Notes under the pieces: model-generated
Seen by the model: the letters and a program-made list of their open reading frames with translations, nothing else
Database searches by the model: none
What the model was told of the DNA's origin: nothing
Program-made: the position numbers and the translations under genes
From: Methanolobus sp. UBA474
GTDB lineage: Archaea; Halobacteriota; Methanosarcinia; Methanosarcinales; Methanosarcinaceae
DNA: 43,996 nt
NCBI GenBank assembly: GCA_002501695.1
Contig: DANZ01000069.1
Coordinates: 456 to 44,451, forward strand
Direction: 5' to 3'
Part shown: positions 1 through 7,988 of the stretch, piece after piece
How the letters are laid out: the number at the start of each line of letters is the position of its first letter
Numbering within the stretch: the stretch's first letter is position 1

Positions 1-105
1 ATTGTGATGGTAACGCATGAGACCTGGCATACTGATTATGTTGACAGGGTGATCACCTTCAAAGACGGAAGTTTACTTAGTGATGAGAAAAAAGTCAAAG
101 AGTGA
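1..105 (+). CDS. ABC transporter ATP-binding protein, C-terminal end (partial)
   Basis: The frame is open from the first base and stops with TGA at 103-105, leaving 34 residues of a gene that begins outside the window. The fragment starts IVMVTHE, which is the H-loop (switch histidine) that follows Walker B in ABC ATPases, then has DRVITFKDG, the usual last strand ('R...F.DG'). This pattern fits MacB/LolD-type exporter ATPases, but the fragment is too short to name a substrate. A permease partner would have to lie upstream. Confidence 0.7.
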   Translation: MVMVTHETWHTDYVDRVITFKDGSLLSDEKKVKE

Positions 106-284
106 AGAATACTAAGTGATTATCGGAAGAGTAAAGCCAGATTAGCCTCCTTCAGGGATAAAAGGCCTCCGGTATTTTTAGAAGTGCGTATACCTCTAAG
201 CAAAAGCGTTATATCCATCCGGTTAATCTATTCAGCCTCATACTTTTTGGGAAACGAAGACTCAGTCGGTGAAAACGGATCATT

Positions 285-875
285 ATGGAAAACGTGGGTA
301 TAAGCGCAGCAGTCAAAAAGGCAGTTCGTTATGATATTGTGCAGAGCATCCTCAGGCACTACGAATGCCCCCCGACATGCCAGGCTCATTGCTGCAGCAA
401 GGGGCAGATACACATGTTCGAGGACGAGATGAAAGTACTGTCGTCCCTCGATCCCGCACGGGCGGGGAAGATCACCGGTGATACTAATTCGCCCAGCCTT
501 TATCTGATGCAGGCTCCCTGTTCCTTCCTTAACGACTCCGGCAGATGCCACGTATATGAAAGAAGGCCTACGGTCTGCGGCCTGTATCCCTTCAAGGTTA
601 ATACTTCGGGCATCTCCATCGGATTGCAGCCATGCCCTGTAGGATTTTTGATAATCAGGGATTTTGCTCTGTGGATGATGGACACCATCTCAAAAGCGGA
701 TCTCTCGGAGGAAGCAAGGTCCAGGATGGCCGATGATTGGCAGAAGGATGTTGAATCCTATGCACTGGAACTTTCGGGATTCCATATAAAACCTGTTCTC
801 ATGGAAATGCAGATACCTTATGATGACCTTGAGATGTTATCTATGTTCCTGGGCTCAAGGAATCATGGAAAATAA
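285..875 (+). CDS. YkgJ-type cysteine-cluster (Fe-S) protein
   Basis: 196-residue cytosolic protein of the YkgJ / UPF0153 family, putative zinc- or iron-binding proteins often annotated as Fe-S oxidoreductases. Near the N-terminus Cys28, Cys32, Cys36 and Cys37 form the family's first cluster (CPPTCQAHCC). A second group follows in CSFL, then GRCHVYERRP with VCGLYPF, the family's 'C.VY..RP..C..FPF' signature. The C-terminal third has no recognisable motif. ATG 285 is preceded by a GGTGA element at 269-273 and an AT-rich TATA-like stretch near 209-216. The gene stands alone between an ABC ATPase and CBS proteins. Its substrate is unknown; family membership is firm, function is not. Confidence 0.85.
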   Translation: MENVGISAAVKKAVRYDIVQSILRHYECPPTCQAHCCSKGQIHMFEDEMKVLSSLDPARAGKITGDTNSPSLYLMQAPCSFLNDSGRCHVYERRPTVCGLYPFKVNTSGISIGLQPCPVGFLIIRDFALWMMDTISKADLSEEARSRMADDWQKDVESYALELSGFHIKPVLMEMQIPYDDLEMLSMFLGSRNHGK

Positions 876-995
876 AAGAATGCACAATAGTTCCTCTTGA
901 ATACTGATTTGCATCTGCAATGTACGAGAATATCGCTTTTGACCTGCAGAGGGTGGTTTTAAATAGTTGCGGATTCCTCTTTTCTTTGGGGAAAA

Positions 996-1826
996 GTGTT
1001 GTATTACGGACTTTGTACCCCAGGGAGTGAAAGAATAACAGTTGGCGAAATAATGTCCAAAGACCCTGTATTCGTCAGGGGGGACGGCTATATGACCCAT
1101 GCCCGGCAGCTTGTACGGGATAATTTTATCAGGGGTCTTCCTGTGGTGGACGAAGGGAATAAAGTGTTGGGTCTCCTTACAGATCAGGATGTGCTTAACA
1201 TTCATTCCAGTAAGTCCAATGTGACTGTCAAAGGTTACATCCGCGAGTCACCCTTGGTTACACCGGATACGGATATCCTGAAGGCTGCCAGACTGCTGCT
1301 TGATGCAAAGCAGCATCATGTACCGGTGGTCGCTTCGGCTTCCGACAGGACCCTTGTAGGAATATTGAGCGATGCAGACCTGCTGCGCCACATCCAGCCG
1401 ACAAAGATGTCTCCGGGAACCGTTGAGAAGATAATGACCACTAATGTCAAGACCGCATATCCTGATGACAGCATTTCCCGTATATGGGAGAACATGCTCG
1501 ATTGGGATTACACAGGTATTCCTGTGGTGTCCCATAAAAAAGAAGTACTTGGTATTGTTACCAGGATCGATATCATTAAAGCCGGTTATGCCCGGATAGG
1601 TACCACCAATACGCAAGGCCGGAGTTCGGGAGGTTCGCTGAAAGTGGAGAAGGTCATGTCCACTCCTTTGTATTCATTACCTCCGACAGCATCTGTAAGT
1701 GAGGCCATCGGGGAACTGCTTCATAATAACATCGGCAGGATAAGCGTTACCAACGGGGGCAAATTAGTGGGTATTGTGGACAGGCATGATCTGCTGAGTG
1801 CATGTTTGGCAGGAATGGGTTTATGA
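996..1826 (+). CDS. CBS-domain protein (four CBS motifs)
   Basis: 276-residue protein made almost entirely of CBS motifs, which pair into Bateman modules that bind adenine nucleotides or related ligands and act as energy or ligand sensors. Four repeats are visible: VGEIMSKDPVFV...LGLLTDQD, VKGYIRESPLVTP...VGILSDAD, VEKIMTTNVKTAYP...LGIVTRID and VEKVMSTPLYSLPP...VGIVDRHD. No effector domain is attached, so it probably acts on a partner or as a dimer. The start is uncertain: GTG 996 lies about 30 nt after a TATA-like TTTTAAAT at 955-962, while ATG 1053 (IMSKDP) is too far inside the first CBS motif to be convincing. It is followed 34 bp or more downstream by a second CBS protein, probably co-transcribed or paralogous. 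Confidence 0.85.
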   Translation: MLYYGLCTPGSERITVGEIMSKDPVFVRGDGYMTHARQLVRDNFIRGLPVVDEGNKVLGLLTDQDVLNIHSSKSNVTVKGYIRESPLVTPDTDILKAARLLLDAKQHHVPVVASASDRTLVGILSDADLLRHIQPTKMSPGTVEKIMTTNVKTAYPDDSISRIWENMLDWDYTGIPVVSHKKEVLGIVTRIDIIKAGYARIGTTNTQGRSSGGSLKVEKVMSTPLYSLPPTASVSEAIGELLHNNIGRISVTNGGKLVGIVDRHDLLSACLAGMGL

Positions 1827-1934
1827 TGCCTCCGGGCTGACTGTCCGGGGTAGCATATATTGAAAGACTTCACATTTCATTCCCATCTTATTTTCTTCAG
1901 TGGGCACAAAAGCATTCAAAAGTATGGTGATAAT

Positions 1935-2933
1935 TTGATTACAAGGGATAAGACAAATTTTACAGAGAACGATGCAAGAGTGCGGGAAAAACTTCATTCC
2001 AATGACAGGCCTGTCCAGCAAAAAGGCTCAGCATTGTACAACAGCAGCCGTATGATAAGGACCGGGCCTGTTGACTTTGATGAAAGGATAGCAATACATG
2101 AAGGCGGTATCATGGCGGTTGCAAGCAGGGAGGCTGTAACTATGCCACCTACCACAAGTATCATAAATGCCATCCGGACCATGACCCAGAACGGCTTCAG
2201 GCGCATACCCGTGACAGATGCCGGCACAAACAGACTGGAAGGCATCGTGACATCTGTGGATATAATCGATTTTCTGGGGGGCGGAAGCAAGAACCTGCTA
2301 GTTGAAGAGCATTACAGGGGAAATCTGCTGGCAGCGATCAATTCCCCGGTTCGTGAGATCATGCAGGAGGATGTTGTCAGCATACGGGATAATGCTGATA
2401 TCGGGGATGCAATAAAACTGATGCTGGAGCATAATACAAGCGGGCTGCCCATAGTTGACAGCGGGAACCGGGTCGTGGCAATCTGCACCGAAAAGGACCT
2501 TATAAGATTTGCAGCAGGTATCACCTCGACTGAGACGGTCTCCCAGTATATGAGCAGGAAAGTAAAGACCACTCCTCCTGATACAACCATCGGCGAAGCT
2601 GCAAGGATAATGATAGAGAATGGATTCAGGAGGATTCCCCTGGTCAACAATGGAAAGATCATAGGCATGGTCACAGCATCTGACATAATGCATTTTCTGG
2701 GTAAAGGCAGCGCCTTTGACAAGCTCACAACAGGCAACATTCACGAAGCACTCGATGAACCTGTCCTCTCTCTTGTATCAAAGGGAGTGGTAAAGGTAAG
2801 TCCGGACAAGGATATGGGTAAAGCAGCGCAGATAATGATAGAGAACAACATCGGCTCGCTGCCTGTAATGGAAGGTGACTTCCTTGTAGGGATAATCACC
2901 GAGAGGGACTTCCTCAGGTCGATATCGGAATAA
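1935..2933 (+). CDS. CBS-domain protein (four CBS motifs)
   Basis: Second tandem CBS protein, about 332 residues. A basic linker of roughly 50 residues (from about VREKLHSNDRP) precedes four CBS motifs: IMAVASREAVTMPP...EGIVTSVD, VREIMQEDVVSI...VAICTEKD, VSQYMSRKVKTTPP...IGMVTASD, and LVSKGVVKVSP...VGIITERD. Such proteins are common in Methanosarcinales and are assumed to sense nucleotides; no ligand can be inferred here. Start choice: the frame is open back to TTG 1860, but TTG 1935 has a GGTGAT element directly upstream and lies below a TATA-like ATATAT around 1853-1859, so I favour 1935. It shares its layout with the upstream gene, so the pair may be an old duplication. Confidence 0.8.
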   Translation: MITRDKTNFTENDARVREKLHSNDRPVQQKGSALYNSSRMIRTGPVDFDERIAIHEGGIMAVASREAVTMPPTTSIINAIRTMTQNGFRRIPVTDAGTNRLEGIVTSVDIIDFLGGGSKNLLVEEHYRGNLLAAINSPVREIMQEDVVSIRDNADIGDAIKLMLEHNTSGLPIVDSGNRVVAICTEKDLIRFAAGITSTETVSQYMSRKVKTTPPDTTIGEAARIMIENGFRRIPLVNNGKIIGMVTASDIMHFLGKGSAFDKLTTGNIHEALDEPVLSLVSKGVVKVSPDKDMGKAAQIMIENNIGSLPVMEGDFLVGIITERDFLRSISE

Positions 2934-2993
2934 AGAAGATAATGGATGCCACATATGCATCATTACCTTCATATTCTGTTTTTGATCTAGGTA

Positions 2994-4133
2994 TCAGCTC
3001 TGTAAACCCTGCCCGGTCAGATTCGTCATGTATATGTCAGGGTATCTGTTACGCATGTCCACCCATACTACCGTTTCTTCGTATATTGCCGGATATTCCT
3101 GTGAGAACTCACTTGCAGTTATCTGTTTCTCTTCCCGGGAAGAGATATTGTACATATAGATATCCGAGTTCCATTGCAGTTCTTCCAATATTGGGTTTAT
3201 ATCTGTTGCTTCTGCATGGTTCCTGTAGTCTTCCCATACTATGCTGTCTCTGTATATTGCGGGAAGCAGCTGATTGGATCCGTCAGTTGTTATCTGTGTC
3301 TCCTCTCCTGAAGTAAGATCGTACATATAGATATCCACATTCCACTGCATCCAGTCATCAGGTGTCAGGTTTGAGTTGCGCATATCTGTCCAGACTATCC
3401 TGTCTTCATAAATGGCCGGCCCTTCCTGCCATGATTCGTTTACTGTTACCTGCTTTTCCTCTCCTGATGACAGGTCATACATGTAAATATCTGCATTAAA
3501 AAGCAGCAGATCCTGTAATCCCAGGTTCATGTCCTCCTCTGTCAGGTTCACATTGCGGGCATCTGTCCATGCTATAATGTCCCCGTATATTACCGGATCT
3601 ATTTGAGGCGCCCCATTGGATGTTATCTGTATCTCCTCGCCAGATGTGATATTGTACATATATATGTCCGCGTTCCCTTTACGTGTATCTTCCCATACGA
3701 CCCGGTCATCGTAGATAGCCGGATACCACTGATCTGATCTATTGTCCGTCAGTTGTATCTCCTCTCCTGAGGTCAGATCGTACATGTAGATATCTGCATT
3801 CCCGTTACGCATGTCTGTCCAGACTATCCGGTTCCCGTATATCGCAGGACCTATCTGCAGTGATACATTTGCGGTTATCTGCACCTCCTCTTCCAGAGAT
3901 GTATTGTACATGTAGATATCCGCATTCCATATGAATGACTCATCCGGCGTTGTATTTGCATTGCGCCAGTCAGTCCACACAACCCTGTCTGCATATATTG
4001 CCGGATCGTTCTGGTCAGATTCTTCAGTCGTTATTGGGATATCGGTGCTTTCTGTCTGTGCCGCAACACTGCCTGTGGCAATCAAAAGCAAAAAGGTCCA
4101 AAAACAGATAGCAGTCTTTATTTTAATACTCAT
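2994..4133 (-). CDS. Secreted seven-bladed TolB-like beta-propeller protein
   Basis: 379-residue protein with a cleavable-looking signal peptide (hydrophobic FWTFLLLIATGSVAA ending near residue 25). It contains seven copies of a roughly 45-residue repeat. Each copy holds AIY.DR.VW.D.RN (variants: AIYADRVVWTDWRN, AIYGNRIVWTDMRN, AIYRDSIVWEDYRN) followed by DIYMYNLTSGEE..IT. Seven copies match a closed seven-bladed propeller of the kind common in exported Methanosarcina surface proteins. It is expected outside the cell or in the S-layer zone and probably binds carbohydrate or protein; no catalytic residues are seen. The repeat is also visible as a DNA-level tandem repeat. It converges with the CBS gene ending at 2933. 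Confidence 0.85.
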   Translation of the reverse strand: MSIKIKTAICFWTFLLLIATGSVAAQTESTDIPITTEESDQNDPAIYADRVVWTDWRNANTTPDESFIWNADIYMYNTSLEEEVQITANVSLQIGPAIYGNRIVWTDMRNGNADIYMYDLTSGEEIQLTDNRSDQWYPAIYDDRVVWEDTRKGNADIYMYNITSGEEIQITSNGAPQIDPVIYGDIIAWTDARNVNLTEEDMNLGLQDLLLFNADIYMYDLSSGEEKQVTVNESWQEGPAIYEDRIVWTDMRNSNLTPDDWMQWNVDIYMYDLTSGEETQITTDGSNQLLPAIYRDSIVWEDYRNHAEATDINPILEELQWNSDIYMYNISSREEKQITASEFSQEYPAIYEETVVWVDMRNRYPDIYMTNLTGQGLQS

Positions 4134-4544
4134 TTAATGATCTCCCCGTCGATAAGGTTTCCCACACTGGATATAATTTAACTATCTTGATTTATAGCCT
4201 TTATCACTTTTGAATCAATGTTTATAATCTGGGATATGCGGTAGCAAAAACATACGCTACATCCTGTGTAATTTCGATTGCAGGGAAATAAATATTCCCT
4301 GTTATCCGCAAGGTTTTAAAACAATAACCAATTATAGGAATTGTTAGAGTTTTAGCAGGAGGTGTGCTCATTCTCAACGTACCACCCCCCATTCCCACAC
4401 CCTATTTTGAAGACACACCTCTGCTACTAACCATGGGGACCGGTTTCTATGGGAAAAGATATCATCCTGTGGATATATTTCTAATATAAAAATATATAAA
4501 CACCAAAGCCTTAATAGGCTAAACGTTTTAAAAAAGGTACTTTT
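4134..4544. other. Intergenic region between divergent beta-propeller and MscS genes
   Basis: 411 bp with no confident gene. It must hold both divergent promoters: a TATA-like stretch (ATATAATTTA, about 4171-4180) for the propeller gene on the minus strand and one at 4492-4500 for MscS. A perfect-looking Shine-Dalgarno, AGGAGGTG (about 4358-4365), precedes an open frame that could only start with ATT at 4370 and runs about 38 codons to a TAA near 4486. I do not call it because of the start codon. A 5-bp hairpin with TAAT loop sits at 4507-4520, near the expected MscS transcript start. Confidence 0.5.
4492..4500 (+). promoter_or_regulatory. TATA box for the MscS gene
   Basis: ATATATAAA lies about 50 nt before ATG 4545, placing transcription start near 4520, just at the end of the small AGCCT-TAAT-AGGCT hairpin. 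The spacing fits archaeal promoters; there is no experimental support. Confidence 0.5.
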
Positions 4545-5486
4545 ATGCTTACGGAACCGCCTGATGGAAAGAAGAACGGGACCGCACTGAATGATTTCAC
4601 AGGGCGGCTGAAACACACATTCCTGAACCGGACCATACTATTGTTCGTATTCCTGAGCACGGTGATGGCAGGTATTCTGTTCGCCAACCAGCAGGATCTG
4701 ATCAGCGTCCCTCAGGCTATCATGGAATATGTGGAACTGGTCATTACTATTTTCCTGTCCTATGCACTGGCATCTGTCGCTGCCAGGTTAACGGTCAATA
4801 GTATTATAAACTTCTTTGGAGATGCTTTTGAACCTGAACAGAAGATATTGTTAACGAAAGCATACATCGGGCTGCTTTACTCCATAGCGACTGTTTTTAT
4901 CTTTGTGCAGCTGGGTATCACAGTGCAGAACCTCGCTATCTTCTTCGGTCTGATAGCAACAGGTTTTGCATTTGCTATAAGGGATGTCATACTGTCATAT
5001 ATTGCATGGTTCATTCTGCTAACTAAAAAGCCTTTCAAGATTGGCGATCACATAAAGATCGAAGGGGTGGAAGGGCTTGTTAAGCATATAGGGATGTTCT
5101 ATGTGCTGCTGGATGATTCTCCTGAGACCTATGAGGATTTCTATAAGATACCCAATAAGATGTTCCTGGAGAAGCCTATCCGCAATTATGGAAATAACAG
5201 GTTTAGAAGTGAATTTGACCTGTACCTGGAAAAAATGCCGGTTGATATCGGGAAGGTGCTTCCTGACCTGGATGGGCTGCTGGAAAGGATTGCTGATGAG
5301 GTCAGTAAAACGGCATCAACAAGGGTGATCACAAGGGTGGATTCAGACAAGGACGGTATGAAGATAAAGGTCCGCTACAGATCTACGTATAAAGAGCGGG
5401 ATATTATTCGGGACAGGGTGCTAAGGATCATGTTCAGGGAGATATATAACCTTTCGAAAGAACAGCCGATCACTGACGATAGTTAG
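4545..5486 (+). CDS. Small-conductance mechanosensitive channel family (MscS)
   Basis: 313-residue membrane channel of the MscS family, which opens on membrane tension to release solutes during hypo-osmotic shock. Hydrophobic helices are visible at about residues 27-46, 58-80, 104-126 and 130-160. The last one is glycine- and alanine-rich (FFGLIATGFAFAIRDVIL) and is the pore-lining TM3. It is followed by the beta-domain signature KPFKIGDHIKIEG and a soluble C-terminal domain with PNKMFLEKPIRNY. Length is normal for a minimal MscS. The 3' end overlaps the convergent gene by 17 bp. ATG 4545 has only a weak upstream AAGGT. Confidence 0.88.
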   Translation: MLTEPPDGKKNGTALNDFTGRLKHTFLNRTILLFVFLSTVMAGILFANQQDLISVPQAIMEYVELVITIFLSYALASVAARLTVNSIINFFGDAFEPEQKILLTKAYIGLLYSIATVFIFVQLGITVQNLAIFFGLIATGFAFAIRDVILSYIAWFILLTKKPFKIGDHIKIEGVEGLVKHIGMFYVLLDDSPETYEDFYKIPNKMFLEKPIRNYGNNRFRSEFDLYLEKMPVDIGKVLPDLDGLLERIADEVSKTASTRVITRVDSDKDGMKIKVRYRSTYKERDIIRDRVLRIMFREIYNLSKEQPITDDS

Positions 5487-6519
5487 AACCGTAAAACTGC
5501 CCGGCAATCTGTGACCCTGAAGAAGGCGTATATTCAAACCCAAAATGCTCAACTTCACCGGGGTCCAGTCCGACATCAGAGAACATTTTTATAAAAATGC
5601 TCCTGTAATCTGCTTCAGGCATCTCTGCTCCTACTGCAAGCCGGACCTGGATATTGATGCCGCCTCTGGGGTCCACCTGTATGACATGATCATTCCCGCT
5701 TTCCCGATGGATTATTTTTGAATTCTGGACAATATAATTGATACTTCCGGTCACCCTTCCATCTTCGTGAAAAACCTGCCGGATAGAACCGTTACCAGTA
5801 GTCTCTGTAAAGTTAAACCTGCCACCCCTGCTTTTCATATCCGTATATATTGAATTAAAATCAGGTGGCTGCGCAACTATGATTGTGGCATCGGTGCTGC
5901 CTTCTTCCTTTATATTATCCTTTAACTGGTCAAGATATGTTCGTGCCGTTATGTCACTGCCGCCGAAAATAGCTTTGAGACCGCCAATTGCCATTTCATC
6001 ATCCGGCAGGTGCTCTGTTTCAAATAACGTGAAGGATGGACTCTGTCGGCTCTCGTTAAAGAAACTGACAACCGTTGATCCGTTTTCAAATCTCGCTTCC
6101 ATATACACATGTTCCGAAAAGTAGTAATCCACAGAGCTTACCCAGAAATCGTTTCCCAAATATGCCCTGACCTGTGAGACCCTGGGTGACCAGAGACCTG
6201 TTGCTTCACTTATATCGGAATCGAGATAATTAGGCCCTTTTACGATATATCCTGCCTGCCTTGCATTTGACAATATCTGGGCATAATCTATATTTCCCAG
6301 ATTTCGTCCTTCGCTATAATAGGATGCATTATCCGTGGATATCAGTGCAAAGGCAAACGAAGCATATACCACTCCTGCCAGCCCTGCCAGCAAAAACAGG
6401 GTTATCTGACTCTTTTTTTGAAGGGTCAGGTCTCTTTTCATCCACAGACATAACATCAACCAGGCGAAAATGGTCCCGGATACAATTACAGACAGGCCGA
6501 ATGCAGTAATTCCAACCAT
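5470..6519 (-). CDS. Membrane-anchored protein of unknown function
   Basis: 349 residues. Two hydrophobic helices occupy the N-terminus (about 5-26, GLSVIVSGTIFAWLMLCLW, and 39-61), separated by a short basic loop. The rest (about 65-349) is soluble and predicted to be extracytoplasmic, with mixed alpha/beta character, several aromatic patches, and no cysteine clusters or recognised catalytic motif. I do not recognise the family. It ends inside the last codons of the convergent MscS gene (17 bp shared). A role in the envelope is inference from topology only. Confidence 0.65.
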   Translation of the reverse strand: MVGITAFGLSVIVSGTIFAWLMLCLWMKRDLTLQKKSQITLFLLAGLAGVVYASFAFALISTDNASYYSEGRNLGNIDYAQILSNARQAGYIVKGPNYLDSDISEATGLWSPRVSQVRAYLGNDFWVSSVDYYFSEHVYMEARFENGSTVVSFFNESRQSPSFTLFETEHLPDDEMAIGGLKAIFGGSDITARTYLDQLKDNIKEEGSTDATIIVAQPPDFNSIYTDMKSRGGRFNFTETTGNGSIRQVFHEDGRVTGSINYIVQNSKIIHRESGNDHVIQVDPRGGINIQVRLAVGAEMPEADYRSIFIKMFSDVGLDPGEVEHFGFEYTPSSGSQIAGQFYGSNYRQ

Positions 6520-6627
6520 GTGTTTCCCATATTTAGAACTTCGGTGGTCCTGAAAGAATGTTCCTTATTCCTACAGGCTTTCGGGCCCATTATGCACTGA
6601 TATCACAAATAATAAATGGGTAGGATA

Positions 6628-6702
6628 TCATTTTCTCTTTTTGAACAGAGCAGCTATGATCGATGTAGCTATACCCAGAATAGCCAGTTTCTTAAGTCCC
6701 AT
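6628..6702 (-). CDS. 24-residue hydrophobic peptide
   Basis: A very short reading frame: MGLKKLAILGIATSIIAAL then FKKRK and TGA. It has a hydrophobic stretch of about 15 residues flanked by lysines (LKK before, KKRK after), typical of a single-pass membrane peptide with a positive-inside tail. The call rests on a complete AAGGAGGT Shine-Dalgarno eight bases before ATG, stronger than for most genes here, and a TATA-like element upstream at 6812-6820. It is the only gene in the roughly 315-bp gap between the membrane protein and the gamma-CA gene. Function unknown; it could be a stress peptide or a subunit of a membrane complex. Confidence 0.6.
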   Translation of the reverse strand: MGLKKLAILGIATSIIAALFKKRK

Positions 6703-6710
6703 GTTCTTAT

Positions 6711-6718
6711 ACCTCCTT
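6711..6718 (-). promoter_or_regulatory. Strong Shine-Dalgarno (AAGGAGGT) of the 24-residue peptide
   Basis: Eight-base match to the anti-Shine-Dalgarno sequence with an 8-nt spacer to the ATG at 6702. It is the deciding evidence for the short gene. Confidence 0.7.
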
Positions 6719-6811
6719 ATTTTCTATATCCGGGGATGCAAACTTTCAGATAGAGCTATGTAATAACGGTCTTTATCCGCTAACTCCCCAATAACTAATA
6801 CTGATAGTATC

Positions 6812-6820
6812 CTATATATA
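6812..6820 (-). promoter_or_regulatory. TATA box upstream of the 24-residue peptide gene
   Basis: TATATATAG on the minus strand, just downstream of the stop of the gamma-CA gene. Transcription would start near 6785-6790 and give a leader of about 85 nt. An ATACT-ATC-AGTAT mini-hairpin falls within 6799-6811, between box and start. Inferred from sequence only. Confidence 0.45.
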
Positions 6821-6834
6821 TTGAGGTACTATTG

Positions 6835-7356
6835 TTACTGCCCATCCTGCATCATATCCTTGTATTCCTTTGCAAGCTCCACATAAGTGGCAGCATTCCC
6901 CTCAATGTTTTCCTTTTCACTGTCAGTGACCTGCCTTTTGATCTCACCAGGGACACCAAGAATAACACTTCCATCCCGAAACACCCTGCCTGTAGCCACC
7001 ACCGCATTAGCACCAATGATAGAATTATCCCCGATAACAGCACCGTTCAGTACGGTAGCATTCATCCCCACTATGACATTATTGCCTATGGTACAGCCAT
7101 GAAGCACTGCTCCGTGGCCTACTGTCACATTGTCTTTGATTTCCACTGTTATGGAAGTATCAGTATGGATGACTACATTGTCCTGAATGCTTGTCCTCTT
7201 ACCGATACGTATACTGCCCAGGTCGCCCCGGACAACTGCATTGAACCATATGCTGGAAAACTCTCCTATTTTCACATCTCCTATTATCTCTGCGGAATCT
7301 GCAATGAATGCCGTCTGGTCTATAACGGGTCTTTTTGACCTGAATTCATGGATCAT
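6835..7356 (-). CDS. Gamma-class carbonic anhydrase-like hexapeptide-repeat protein
   Basis: 173-residue left-handed beta-helix protein of the gamma-carbonic-anhydrase/YrdA/PaaY group. Hexapeptide repeats run from about residue 18 to 130. The zinc-ligand histidines expected for the family are present (NVVIH, then VTVGH and AVLHG), as are the arginine and aspartate of VVRGD and the QDN of the substrate site. The C-terminal 35 residues form the usual capping helix. It lacks the acidic loop and signal peptide of Methanosarcina Cam, so it resembles the shorter CamH-like/YrdA-type proteins. CO2 hydration is possible but activity varies across this group. Confidence 0.85.
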   Translation of the reverse strand: MIHEFRSKRPVIDQTAFIADSAEIIGDVKIGEFSSIWFNAVVRGDLGSIRIGKRTSIQDNVVIHTDTSITVEIKDNVTVGHGAVLHGCTIGNNVIVGMNATVLNGAVIGDNSIIGANAVVATGRVFRDGSVILGVPGEIKRQVTDSEKENIEGNAATYVELAKEYKDMMQDGQ

Positions 7357-7520
7357 TTATTCAACTCCTGTTTCTTTGTCTGGCCGTACCTCTACAAAAG
7401 GCTTGATAGTACTGACCTGACACATTTTCTGTGTTTGTTGTCATCGAAAAATTCAAGGGCAGGGTAATTTGGAACACATCTTGAATTTAAGGAGGGTTTA
7501 GATTAAATAAAAATATGCTG

Positions 7521-7528
7521 TTATATAG
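7521..7528 (+). promoter_or_regulatory. TATA box for the zinc-ribbon gene pair
   Basis: TTATATAG about 90 nt upstream of the first start codon; transcription would begin near 7550, giving a G-rich leader of about 65 nt. Inferred from position. Confidence 0.45.
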
Positions 7529-7562
7529 TAACTGTCAGATGTAGTCCCGGAGCACCCGTAGA

Positions 7563-7606
7563 GGGGTTGTGGGTGGGGGACAGTAATTTCCTGACACACA
7601 GGGGGG
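7563..7606 (+). promoter_or_regulatory. G-tract leader before the zinc-ribbon genes
   Basis: Four G runs (7563-7566, 7571-7573, 7575-7579, 7601-7606) lie in the presumed 5' leader. The first three are separated by loops of 1 to 4 nt and the last by 21 nt. They could form a G-quadruplex or simply an over-strong ribosome-binding region; the last run serves as the Shine-Dalgarno-like element of the first gene. Confidence 0.35.
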
Positions 7607-7614
7607 TTGAATAA

Positions 7615-7752
7615 TTGAAGCAGCTAAAAGAATGTCCTGAGTGTAAGGCACGCCTGCATGACAGGGGCCTGAACATACAGCATTGCGAGATATGTGGATA
7701 CTGGACCAGGAAAGGAACTGCCAGACTTGATCCTATCATGGTATTTGCATAG
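7615..7752 (+). CDS. 45-residue zinc-ribbon protein
   Basis: Small frame from TTG 7615 to TAG 7752. It carries one four-cysteine zinc ribbon: CPEC near the start, then CEICGYW about 20 residues later, followed by a short tail with TRKGTARLD. The CPEC...CEICGY layout is that of rubredoxin-like/zinc-ribbon knuckles. Eight bases separate the start from a GGGGGG tract. Its stop codon overlaps the Shine-Dalgarno of the next gene, so the two are an operon. Function unknown; many such archaeal micro-proteins bind nucleic acid or act as adaptors. Confidence 0.6.
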   Translation: MKQLKECPECKARLHDRGLNIQHCEICGYWTRKGTARLDPIMVFA

Positions 7753-7760
7753 GAGGGAAA

Positions 7761-7886
7761 ATGGGAAGACCAGATGCAAAAAATTGTTCCAGGTGCAAAG
7801 GAAAGCTTAAGAAACAAATGCTTGGTATGAATATACTCTATTTCTGTCCGGGCTGCGGGTACCATGTATCCGGTCATTTCCTTTAA
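7761..7886 (+). CDS. 41-residue zinc-ribbon protein
   Basis: Frame from ATG 7761, preceded by GGAGGG at 7752-7757, to TAA 7886. It has a second four-cysteine ribbon: CSRC and CPGCGYH spaced about 20 residues apart, between basic segments (MGRPDAK and KGKLKKQ). It shares the ribbon plan and size with the preceding protein, suggesting tandem duplication or a heteromeric pair. A hairpin plus T-run terminator follows within ten bases, so the unit appears to contain just these two genes. Confidence 0.65.
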   Translation: MGRPDAKNCSRCKGKLKKQMLGMNILYFCPGCGYHVSGHFL

Positions 7887-7893
7887 GCCGCAG

Positions 7894-7929
7894 GTAGAAA
7901 TACTTCTGAAAAGGTCTTTCTACTTTTTT
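7894..7929 (+). terminator. Hairpin and T6 terminator
   Basis: A 7-bp perfect stem (GTAGAAA at 7894-7900 with TTTCTAC at 7917-7923) is followed at once by six T residues. It lies just after the second zinc-ribbon gene and before the convergent RimK-like gene. Confidence 0.65.
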
Positions 7930-7988
7930 CATTACCCGTATCCTGCACTTGCAGTTCTTTACTGAGACCTTCCGTTTTTCCGGCCTGC

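Noticed and set aside
2994..4133. DNA-level tandem repeats in this gene as a possible CRISPR or satellite
   Set aside because: The repeats are in frame and encode propeller blades of about 45 residues; spacing and divergence fit a protein repeat.
7521..7877. 118-codon minus-strand frame across the zinc-ribbon genes
   Set aside because: It is opposite two frames with ribosome-binding sites, zinc-ribbon cysteines and a terminator; the antisense product has no motif.
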